From Acidisphaera sp035272265 (GTDB taxonomy: Bacteria; Pseudomonadota; Alphaproteobacteria; Acetobacterales; Acetobacteraceae), in contig DATEQV010000333.1 in NCBI GenBank assembly GCA_035272265.1, positions 1 to 15,054 on the forward strand: DNA of 15,054 nucleotides, written 5' to 3'. Shown here piece by piece: positions 6,755-13,112 of this stretch. Numbering within the stretch: position 1 is the first letter of the stretch; each line of letters opens with the position of its first letter. Under the pieces are notes generated by a model. It saw nothing but the letters and a program-made list of their open reading frames with translations. It ran no database searches and had not been told where the DNA came from. The position numbers and the translations under genes are program-made.

Positions 6755-7612
6755 GTGAACGCCATCGAGTTCCGCGACGTGCGCCTGACGCTCGGCGGGC
6801 GCGTCGTGCTGGATCATGTCAGCCTCGCCATCGCCGAGCGCGAGTTCGTCGGCGTGCTCGGTCCGAACGGCTCGGGCAAGACCACGCTGATGCGCGCCGT
6901 GCTGGGTCTGCTGGCGCCGGACCGGGGCAGCATCGAAGTGCTCGGCGAGCGGCCGCGGCGGGGCAATCCGGCGATCGGCTACCTGCCGCAATCGCGCGGC
7001 ATGCTCGCGAGCTCGCGATTGCGCGGATGGGACTACGTGGCGGGCGTGCTGGACGGGCACCGCCTCGGCCTGCCCATCCCGAGCAAAGCGGGGCGCGCGG
7101 AGATCGACCGGGCGCTCGACCTTGTCGGCGCACGGGCGCTCGCGCGCCGCCCGCTCGGCGAGCTGTCCGGCGGCGAGCGCCAGCGGCTGCTGCTGGCGCA
7201 GGCGCTGATCGGCAGCCCGCGCCTGCTGCTGCTGGACGAGCCGCTGATCAGCCTCGACCCGAGCCACCAGCGCGGCGTGGTCGAGCTGGCGAAGACGATC
7301 CAGACCGAGCTCGGCATCGCCGTGCTGTTCAGCGCGCACGAGCTCAATCCGCTGCTCGGCGCGCTCGATCGCGTGCTGTGTCTCGGCCGCGGGCAGGCCG
7401 CACTCGGCACGGTCGACGAGGTGATCACCGCGCCCGTGCTGTCGCGCCTGTACGGATCCGAGATCGACGTGGTGCGTCTGAAGGGGCGCATCTTCGTCAT
7501 GTCCGGCGGCTACGACGTGCAGCGCGACGACCACCGGCACGACGACCACGTGCATGGCGGTCCCCACGTCCACCGGCACGACGAGACGCTCCACACGCAC
7601 GGGCACGGGTGA
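6755..7612 (+). CDS. znuC: Zinc ABC transporter ATP-binding protein ZnuC with His-rich tail
   Basis: A 285-residue ATPase. Walker A GPNGSGKT is at 36-43, Q-loop Gln79 in YLPQ, signature LSGGERQ at 137-143, Walker B LLLLDEP at 157-163 and the H-loop His195 in SAHELN. It energises import through ZnuB at the inner membrane. The last 26 residues contain 10 histidines, mostly as HxH pairs (260-284), a likely metal-binding tail. The start is GTG 6755, 16 bases after the znuA stop; the ribosome-binding site is weak, so coupling to znuA is likely. The stop overlaps a possible GTG start of znuB. Confidence 0.94.
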   Translation: MNAIEFRDVRLTLGGRVVLDHVSLAIAEREFVGVLGPNGSGKTTLMRAVLGLLAPDRGSIEVLGERPRRGNPAIGYLPQSRGMLASSRLRGWDYVAGVLDGHRLGLPIPSKAGRAEIDRALDLVGARALARRPLGELSGGERQRLLLAQALIGSPRLLLLDEPLISLDPSHQRGVVELAKTIQTELGIAVLFSAHELNPLLGALDRVLCLGRGQAALGTVDEVITAPVLSRLYGSEIDVVRLKGRIFVMSGGYDVQRDDHRHDDHVHGGPHVHRHDETLHTHGHG

Positions 7613-7620
7613 CGTGCCGC

Positions 7621-8472
7621 ATGGAAGCGATGCTCGACTACGACTTCATGCGCAACGCCTTCGCCGCCGCGACGGTGGTCGCGCTGGTGTCCGGCGCGGT
7701 CGGCTATTTCCTCGTGCTGCGCGGCCAGACCTTCGCCGGGCACGCGCTGTCGCATGTCGGCTTCACCGGGGCGACCGGCGCCTACCTGATCGGTGTCGCA
7801 CCGCTATGGGGGCTGGTGGCGATGACGGTCGCGGCCGGCATCGGCATGGGGTTCCTCGGCGAGCGGCTGGCGCAGCGCGACGTGGCGATCGGCATGGTGC
7901 TGGCGCTGGCGCTCGGCTTCGGGCTGCTGTTCCTGCACTTCTTCACCGCCTACGCCACGCAGGCGACCGCGCTGCTGTTCGGCAACGTGCTTGCGGTCGA
8001 CGTTTCGACGGTCTGGACGCTGCTTGCGCTGGGCGTGCTGTGCTTGGTCTCGCTCGCTGTGATCTCCCGCCCGCTGCTGTTCGCCAGCCTGCAGCCGGAA
8101 CTGGCCGAGGCCCGCGGTGTGTCGTTGCGGCTGTATTCGGTGCTGTTCCTGGCGATCGCCGCGCTGGCGACGGCGCAATGCGCGCAGATCGTCGGGGTGC
8201 TGCTGGTGTTCACGCTGATGGTGGGACCCGCCGCCGCCGCGCAGCGGCTGGTCAACGGCGTCGGGTTGGGCGTCCTGCTCTCGGCCGTGTTGGCGCTGGC
8301 CGAGGCGTGGCTCGGCATCACGCTCGCGTTCTACACGGACTGGCCGAGCAGCTTCTGCATCACCGCACTCAGCGCCACGGTCTATCTGCTGAGCGTCATC
8401 CCGCGCGCACGTGCGCGGCGAGCGGTGCCGGAGGCGCGGCGAGTCGCGGCGGAATCGACGATGACGCCGTGA
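7621..8472 (+). CDS. znuB: Zinc ABC transporter permease ZnuB
   Basis: A 283-residue membrane protein with about eight hydrophobic segments. The family motifs are visible: FAGHALSHVGFTGA (about 39-52) and the conserved helix with QIVGVLLVFTLMVGPAAAAQRL (about 188-209). It forms the channel for metal import with ZnuC and ZnuA. Three starts are possible: GTG 7609, overlapping the znuC stop as GTGA; ATG 7621; and ATG 7630, with GGA just upstream. ATG 7621 is a middle choice. The gene ends 12 bases from the stop of the convergent zur, leaving no room for an ordinary terminator. Confidence 0.93.
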   Translation: MEAMLDYDFMRNAFAAATVVALVSGAVGYFLVLRGQTFAGHALSHVGFTGATGAYLIGVAPLWGLVAMTVAAGIGMGFLGERLAQRDVAIGMVLALALGFGLLFLHFFTAYATQATALLFGNVLAVDVSTVWTLLALGVLCLVSLAVISRPLLFASLQPELAEARGVSLRLYSVLFLAIAALATAQCAQIVGVLLVFTLMVGPAAAAQRLVNGVGLGVLLSAVLALAEAWLGITLAFYTDWPSSFCITALSATVYLLSVIPRARARRAVPEARRVAAESTMTP

Positions 8473-8484
8473 GCCGGCGGTCCG

Positions 8485-8946
8485 TCAGGCCGCGCGGGCG
8501 CAGTCCGCGCAAGTGCCGTCGAGCTCGACCACCGCGCTGACCGGATGGAAGCCGCTGCGTCGTGCGGCCTTCTCCAGCGCCTTCGACACCTCCGCATCGT
8601 CCAGCTCGACGACCGCGCCGCACTGTCGGCAGATCAGGAACTGTGCGGTGTGGTGGACGTGGCCGCTTTCGGTGCAGGGGATGAACGCGTTCAGCCGCTC
8701 GACCTTGTGGATCAGGCCGCGCTCCATCAGGAAATCGAGCGCGCGGTAGATCGTCGGCGGTGCGGCGCCCTTGCGGGACTCCTTCAGCCGGTCGAGCAGC
8801 TGATAGGCCGTGGGCGGACTTTCCGCCTCCAGGACGAGGCGGAGCACGGCGCGGCGAAGTTCGGTCAGCTGCGCTCCTTGCCGCGTGCACTCGTCCGCCG
8901 CCGCGTCGAGCTGTGCGGCGACGTTGCGCCGCTTGGTCTGCGCCAT
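8485..8946 (-). CDS. zur: Zinc uptake regulator, Fur family (Zur)
   Basis: A 153-residue Fur-family repressor. The winged helix includes LTELRRAVLRLVLE (27-40) and PPTIYRALDFLMERGLIHKVE (63-83). Metal-binding features are HVHH (96-99), CRQC (Cys106, Cys109), and CADC (Cys146, Cys149), which form the structural zinc site. With zinc bound it would repress znuACB and itself, judging from matching palindromes before both. The start ATG 8946 has GGGGAG 6 bases upstream. It lies downstream of flgH on the same strand with a 71-base gap and converges on znuB. Zur rather than Fur is chosen because of the neighbours and operators. Confidence 0.9.
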   Translation of the reverse strand: MAQTKRRNVAAQLDAAADECTRQGAQLTELRRAVLRLVLEAESPPTAYQLLDRLKESRKGAAPPTIYRALDFLMERGLIHKVERLNAFIPCTESGHVHHTAQFLICRQCGAVVELDDAEVSKALEKAARRSGFHPVSAVVELDGTCADCARAA

Positions 8947-8965
8947 CGAAGGCTCCCCGGGGAGT

Positions 8966-8991
8966 CGCCGCGATGATATAGCATCGCGGCG
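8966..8991. promoter_or_regulatory. Zur-type palindrome upstream of zur
   Basis: Perfect 10-base arms (CGCCGCGATG / CATCGCGGCG) flank a 6-base AT-rich centre. The middle, ATGATATAGCAT, matches the znuA operator in 9 of 12 bases. It lies 20-45 bases before the zur start codon, fitting autoregulation. As RNA it could also form a strong hairpin behind flgH. Confidence 0.6.
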
Positions 8992-9017
8992 CGCCGGCAG
9001 CGATGCGGGGCGGGCGG

Positions 9018-9782
9018 TCAGAACGGCAGCACGATGTCGAGCAGCTGCTGGCCCCAGCGCGGGGTCTGGATGTCGGAGCTCTGGCCGCGGCCGCCATAGA
9101 CGATGCGCGCTTCGGCCAGCCGGTCGTGGCTGATCGTGTTGTCGCTGGCGATGTCGGACGGGCGGGCGATGCCGTCGACGGACAGGTCGCGCAGCTCGCT
9201 GTTCACCCGCATCTGCTGGCGGCCGGTGACCACCAGATCGCCGTTCGGCAGCACCTGCGTCACGATCGCGGCGAGCCGCAGCGTGACCGTGTCGGTGCGC
9301 TTGATGACGCCCGCCCCGTTCCAGTTGCTGGCGCTGTTGGTGTTCACCAGGCTCGCCGGATTGGCATGGTTTCCGAAGATCCTGGGAATCACGTTCTCGA
9401 CGCCGAAGAAGTTGGTGATGCCCATCTGCTCGGATCCGGCGGTGGCGCGGGTCGAGTTGTTCTCGACGTCCGCGCCGTCGGCGATGTTGACCAGCACGGT
9501 CAGCGTGTCGCCGACCTGCGAGGCGCGCTGGTCCTTCAGGAACGCGCGCGAGCCGTGGCGCCACAGGCTGTTGGCCTCGGTGGGCGCGGGTTCCGGCGCG
9601 GGCATCGGCAGCGTCACCGGACGCCACGTCGGCGCCTTCGTCGGATCGGTGATCGGCGCCATCGCCGGCGGGCGTCCGAGTTCGGACAGCTTGGCCAGCG
9701 CGCCGCACCCGGCCAGCAGCGACACGCAGCCGGCCGCCAGCATCCCGCGCAGGATCGTGTTCATCGTCGCCCCAGGGGTCAT
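9018..9782 (-). CDS. flgH: Flagellar L-ring lipoprotein FlgH
   Basis: A 254-residue protein that forms the ring in the outer membrane. It starts with a lipoprotein signal ending in the lipobox LAGC (Cys26). Family motifs are SLWRHGSRAFLKDQRASQVGDTLTVLV (about 71-97), the NNFF-like block ITNFFG, and the C-terminal GDLVVTGRQQMRVNSELRDLSVDGIARPSDI. The end, WGQQLLDIVLPF, is typical. The ATG at 9782 overlaps the flgA stop as ATGA. A second ATG at 9764, with GGGGCG upstream, may be the true start and would place the lipid-bearing Cys at residue 20. It is the last gene of flgF-flgG-flgA-flgH. Confidence 0.96.
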   Translation of the reverse strand: MTPGATMNTILRGMLAAGCVSLLAGCGALAKLSELGRPPAMAPITDPTKAPTWRPVTLPMPAPEPAPTEANSLWRHGSRAFLKDQRASQVGDTLTVLVNIADGADVENNSTRATAGSEQMGITNFFGVENVIPRIFGNHANPASLVNTNSASNWNGAGVIKRTDTVTLRLAAIVTQVLPNGDLVVTGRQQMRVNSELRDLSVDGIARPSDIASDNTISHDRLAEARIVYGGRGQSSDIQTPRWGQQLLDIVLPF

Positions 9783-10765
9783 TGCAGGTTTGCCGCGTAC
9801 GCCCCGTGCTGCTTGCCGGCCGGCACGATGGGCAGCGAGCCGGGCTCGACTTTCACGCGGCCGTCGCCGGTGATCTCGGCCAGCATGACCGCGCGCGACA
9901 GCGTGTTGAGCACGCGGATGCGATCGCCCAGTCCGCCGCTTTCCAGCGCCTGGCCTTCGGCCGTCATGGTCAGGCCCGGCGCGGTGAGCTCGATCAGCAC
10001 CGGCGATTGCCGCGTCACCAGCGTCGCCGCGACCAGATCGCCGCGCTGCAGCGGTTGGCCTTCCGGCTCCGCATGCCGCACCGTGCGGCCGATCGCGTCG
10101 TGCGCATCGCGCGCGACCTCGCCGTGAACGAGGTTGGAATGCACGCGAATGAGGCGCACGTCATCGGCACGCAGGATGTCGCCGGGTTCCAGGCGGTGCG
10201 TCGGCACCAGCACCTGCTCGGTCGCGACCGACCGGCCGGCGATGCGCAGCGTCAGCGGGTCCATGCCGTCGGCGGTGATGGCGAGCAGGGCGGTGAAGTG
10301 CCCGCTCGCCGAATCCCAGTCGAGCTGCGCGACCGCGATCTCGGGCGTGGCCTCCGGCGGCACGAGCGGCTCGGTGAAGCCGGTGAACTCGTACGTGGCG
10401 TCGGCCTGCGCGCCGGCGGCGACCAGGGCTGCGGTCAGCGTCTGCACGATCTTTTCGCGCGCCACCGCCCGGCCGCTGCGTTCCAGCACCGCGCGGTCGC
10501 CGGCGGTGACGGGTTTCCACGGCACGCCGAACTGCCGCGCGATGGCGGCGAGCTGCGGCGCCTCGACGGTGATGCGCTGTCCGGGCTGCGGCGACGGTCC
10601 CAGCACCCGCGACCCGTCCGGCGCGCCGTCGAATAGGTCCGACAGCAGCACCTTCGAGCTGTTCAGCATGGTCATCGTGCGCAGGCTCGCCGCCGAGGCC
10701 TGCGTGCAGAGGAATGCGGCCAAGGCGGCGGAAGCGGCCAACGACGCCTTCATGGGCGCTCTCAT
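9779..10765 (-). CDS. flgA: Flagella basal-body P-ring formation protein FlgA
   Basis: A 328-residue periplasmic chaperone for assembly of FlgI into the P ring. It has a signal peptide (hydrophobic core about 8-20, cleavage near ASA at 25). The C-terminal half holds the SAF-like domain: VLVPTHRLEPGDILRADDVRLIRV (about 186-209), then AIGRTVRHAEPEGQPLQRGDL and VRVLN-like IRVLNTLSRAVMLAEITGDGRVKV. The ATG at 10765 overlaps the flgG stop (ATGA). An ATG four codons later (10753), preceded by GAGAG, is an alternative. Length is at the long end for the family, with an extra N-terminal domain as in other alphaproteobacteria. Confidence 0.93.
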   Translation of the reverse strand: MRAPMKASLAASAALAAFLCTQASAASLRTMTMLNSSKVLLSDLFDGAPDGSRVLGPSPQPGQRITVEAPQLAAIARQFGVPWKPVTAGDRAVLERSGRAVAREKIVQTLTAALVAAGAQADATYEFTGFTEPLVPPEATPEIAVAQLDWDSASGHFTALLAITADGMDPLTLRIAGRSVATEQVLVPTHRLEPGDILRADDVRLIRVHSNLVHGEVARDAHDAIGRTVRHAEPEGQPLQRGDLVAATLVTRQSPVLIELTAPGLTMTAEGQALESGGLGDRIRVLNTLSRAVMLAEITGDGRVKVEPGSLPIVPAGKQHGAYAANLQ

Positions 10766-11547
10766 TTCAGCTGCGTCAGGTCGGCCAGCATCTGGTCCGA
10801 CGTGGTGATCACGCGGCTGTTCATCTCGTAGGCGCGCTGCGCGGTGATCAGGTTGGTGATCTCGGTGACGACGTTGACGTTCGACGTCTCGACGAAGCCC
10901 TGCATGATGCTGCCGAAGCCGGGCGAGGCGGGATTGCCGGTCACCGCGTTGCCCGAGGCGGCGGTCTGCAGCAGCAGGTTGTCGCCCTGCGCGTCCAGGC
11001 CCGCATCGTTGGGGAACACCGCGAGCTGGATCTGCCCGAGCGTCTGCGGGGTGGTCTGGCCGCTGAGCGAGACCTGCACCTCGCCGGTCTGGTTGATCGT
11101 CACCGCCGTGGCGTTGGAGGGGACGGTGATGCCCGGCTGCACGGTGTAGCCGTCGGCCGTCACGATCTGGCCGGTGGGCGACAGACCGAACGTCCCGTCG
11201 CGCGTGTAGGCGATATCGCCCCCCGGCAGTTGCACCTGGAAATAGCCGTTGCCCTGGATCGCCACGTCCAGGCTGTTGCTGGTCTGCTGCAGGTTGCCCT
11301 GCTCGTTGATGCGGTAGATCGCCGCCGTCTTCACGCCGAGGCCGACCTGCGCGCCGGCCGGCACGATCGTGCCCGCGTCCGACGAGTTCGATCCCACGCG
11401 CCGCAGGTTCTGGTAGATCAGGTCCTGGAATTCCGGCCGGCGGCGCTTGTAGCCCGTCGTCGTCATGTTCGCGAGGTTGTTCGAGATCACCTCGACGTTG
11501 GTCTGCTGGGCCTGCATGCCGGTGCCGGCGATGTCGAGCGCGCGCAT
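10762..11547 (-). CDS. flgG: Flagellar distal rod protein FlgG
   Basis: A 261-residue axial protein. The start MRALDIAGTGMQAQQTNVEVISNN carries the N-terminal rod motif and continues with LANMTTTGYKRRRPEFQDL. LDVAIQGNGYFQV (about 90-102) is the family core. The C-terminal end, NVNVVTEITNLITAQRAYEMNSRVI, is the flagellar rod coiled-coil motif. It is exported through the flagellar type III system and needs no signal peptide. Length is exactly as expected. An 85-base gap separates it from flgF and contains a 17-bp tandem duplication and a short open frame. Confidence 0.97.
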   Translation of the reverse strand: MRALDIAGTGMQAQQTNVEVISNNLANMTTTGYKRRRPEFQDLIYQNLRRVGSNSSDAGTIVPAGAQVGLGVKTAAIYRINEQGNLQQTSNSLDVAIQGNGYFQVQLPGGDIAYTRDGTFGLSPTGQIVTADGYTVQPGITVPSNATAVTINQTGEVQVSLSGQTTPQTLGQIQLAVFPNDAGLDAQGDNLLLQTAASGNAVTGNPASPGFGSIMQGFVETSNVNVVTEITNLITAQRAYEMNSRVITTSDQMLADLTQLK

Positions 11548-11603
11548 CTCAGCCGAGCCCTGCTGTGGCCAGGTAGTCGGTGCGTGTCATCGATGTCGTT
11601 CCG

Positions 11604-11637
11604 TCGTCTGTGGCGTCAGGTCGTCTGTGGCGTCAGG
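11604..11637. repeat. 17-bp perfect tandem duplication across the flgF stop
   Basis: The unit TCGTCTGTGGCGTCAGG occurs at 11604-11620 and again, without a gap or mismatch, at 11621-11637. The copy nearer flgF carries its TGA stop (11633-11635). As 17 is not a multiple of 3, the duplication lies at the gene end without extending the protein. Confidence 0.95.
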
Positions 11638-12373
11638 CGGTCTTGGGCAGGATCTTGTCGATCGCGTTCTGGCGGCGGTCGGCCTCCGCCTGCACGAACT
11701 GCACGAGGAACTGGAACTCGCGCGTGTCGTTGATCATCTGCGTGGTTTCCAGGATCGGCTGGACGTTGGACTCCTCGACCGAGCCCTGCACGACTTGCGG
11801 GTTTGTGGCCGGCGAGGTCGGCGTGTCGGCGCGCAGGTCGCTGCCGCCCTCCTGCGTCATCCGGTTCGGGTCGGCGGGTGTGACCACGCCGATCTTGCCG
11901 ATCTGTCCGTTCGCGGTGCTCATCGTACCGTCGGCGGCGACGGTGACGTCGGTGTCGCCGTCCGCGAGCTGGATCTTCTGGCCCTGGTCGTCGAGCAGCG
12001 GCTGGCCCTCCTGGTCGGCCAGCGTGCCGTCGACCAGTGGCGTGAAGCGCCCGGCGCGCGTGAGGCGCGGACCCGCCGCGGTCAGCACCGTGAAATAGCC
12101 CTGGCCGGAGATCGCCAGATCGAGCGGGTTGCCGGTGTGCGTGAGGTTGCCGGCGTGCTGCTCGCGATAGGTGGCGCGATCCTGCGTGTAGGCGATCACG
12201 CCGCCGCCGCGCGGCGTGTCGGCGCCGGTCTGGCGCGACAGCCAGTCGGTGAAGAGCACGCGCTCGGCTTGGAAGCCGGATGTGTTCGCGTTGGCGAGGT
12301 TGTTCGCGGTCACGTCCAGCTGCCGCATCTGCGCGGTCAGCCGGGACAGGGCGATCGATGTCGTCAGTTCCAT
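11633..12373 (-). CDS. flgF: Flagellar proximal rod protein FlgF
   Basis: A 246-residue rod protein. The N-terminus METTS-like METLTT variant is MELTTSIALSRLTAQMRQLD, followed by VTANNLANANTSGFQAERVLF, the rod and hook family motif. LDLAISGQGYFTVLT (about 82-96) is the core, and ESNVQPILETTQMINDTREFQFLVQF the C-terminal motif. It joins FlgB, FlgC and FlgG in the rod. The start at ATG 12373 is chosen because the family motif begins there and AAGG lies 7-10 bases before it; the open frame continues upstream through non-coding DNA. It heads flgF-flgG-flgA-flgH behind a near-perfect sigma-54 promoter. Confidence 0.95.
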   Translation of the reverse strand: MELTTSIALSRLTAQMRQLDVTANNLANANTSGFQAERVLFTDWLSRQTGADTPRGGGVIAYTQDRATYREQHAGNLTHTGNPLDLAISGQGYFTVLTAAGPRLTRAGRFTPLVDGTLADQEGQPLLDDQGQKIQLADGDTDVTVAADGTMSTANGQIGKIGVVTPADPNRMTQEGGSDLRADTPTSPATNPQVVQGSVEESNVQPILETTQMINDTREFQFLVQFVQAEADRRQNAIDKILPKTA

Positions 12374-12413
12374 GCGGTGCCTTGCCTTGGTCGGCTGCGA
12401 AGCGCCGGGTGAA

Positions 12414-12430
12414 GCGCAACCGGCGTGCCA
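12414..12430 (-). promoter_or_regulatory. Sigma-54 promoter of flgFGAH
   Basis: The minus strand reads TGGCACGCCGGTTGCGC, a perfect match to TGGCACG-N4-TTGC with GG-N10-GC spacing. Transcription would begin near 12404, about 31 bases before the flgF start codon. Confidence 0.85.
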
Positions 12431-12492
12431 ATCGGTTGCGACCGTAAAATCCGCACTCGGCGTGCTGCGGTGCCGCACCAGATCATGCGGGG

Positions 12493-12507
12493 CGGCAAAA
12501 TCTGCCC
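12493..12507. promoter_or_regulatory. FlbD/ftr-like enhancer dyad upstream of flgF promoter
   Basis: CGGCA-AAATC-TGCCC matches the dyad found before flgI in nine of ten arm bases. Its centre is about 84 bases upstream of the -12 element. A weaker copy, CGGCA-GCATG-CGCCG, follows directly at 12507-12521. The site lies in the 229-base gap between the divergent flgF and fliL and could serve both directions; no convincing promoter for fliL was found in that gap. Confidence 0.5.
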
Positions 12508-12602
12508 GGCAGCATGCGCCGCAGCAACGGCGGCAAGGGTTGGTTAACCGCGCCCTGCGAGCGTGCGTACGGCGGAACGGCGACGGGACGATCGGGGCGC
12601 AG

Positions 12603-13112
12603 ATGGACGCAGCGACTGCGGCAGAAGACCTGCCGGCCGAACCGGCGCCGGGCAGCAGCAAGCCCCGCCGCCGCAAGCTGCTGCTGTTCGTCCTGCCGCC
12701 TGTCGCGCTGCTGTTGCTGGTTGCCGGGCTCTGGTTCACCGGCGTGCTGCCGGGCCTGCTCGGCCTTGGACAATCGGCGGGCGGCGGCAAGCAGGCGGCG
12801 GACGTCCCGCCGGTCTATGTCGACATCCCGGAAATCGTGACCAACCTGGGCGGCGGCGCACGGCGGCAGAACTACGTCAAGTTCCACGCCAAGGTCGAAC
12901 TCGCGCGCGCGCAGGACGCGGCCGCGGTGCAGACGCTGATGCCGCGCCTGCTGGACATGTTCCAGACCTACATCCGCGAAGTGCGGCCGGAGGAGCTGCG
13001 CGATGCCGCGGGAACCTACCGGATCCGCGAGGAGCTGATCGCGCGCGCCGACATCGCGCTCGCGCCCGTGCACATCTCCGACATCCTGTTCGTCGAGCTG
13101 CTGGTGCAATGA
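12603..13112 (+). CDS. fliL: Flagellar basal body-associated protein FliL
   Basis: A 169-residue inner-membrane protein. A basic cytoplasmic start (KPRRRK) precedes one membrane helix (about 25-48, LLLFVLPPVALLLLVAGLWF). The periplasmic domain has YVDIPEIVTNLGGG and RRQNYVKFHAKVELA (about 74-100), and the end PVHISDILFVELLVQ is the conserved C-terminus. FliL forms a ring around the stator and supports torque. The start ATG 12603 has GGGGCG upstream and the stop overlaps fliM as ATGA. It is divergent from flgF across the 229-base regulatory gap. Confidence 0.94.
   Translation: MDAATAAEDLPAEPAPGSSKPRRRKLLLFVLPPVALLLLVAGLWFTGVLPGLLGLGQSAGGGKQAADVPPVYVDIPEIVTNLGGGARRQNYVKFHAKVELARAQDAAAVQTLMPRLLDMFQTYIREVRPEELRDAAGTYRIREELIARADIALAPVHISDILFVELLVQ

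Noticed and set aside
8473..8484. A possible bidirectional terminator between znuB and zur.
   Set aside because: The gap is only 12 bases and shows no hairpin; any terminator would have to lie within coding sequence.
11555..11572. A minus-strand TGGCCACAGCAGGGC before flgG with sigma-54 spacing.
   Set aside because: The -12 part is poor and transcription would start at about the flgG start codon, leaving no leader.
12537..12551. A plus-strand GG-N10-GC and a TTAACC half-site before fliL, possible sigma-54 or CtrA sites.
   Set aside because: Only the invariant GG and GC match for sigma-54, and only one CtrA half-site is present; both are expected by chance.
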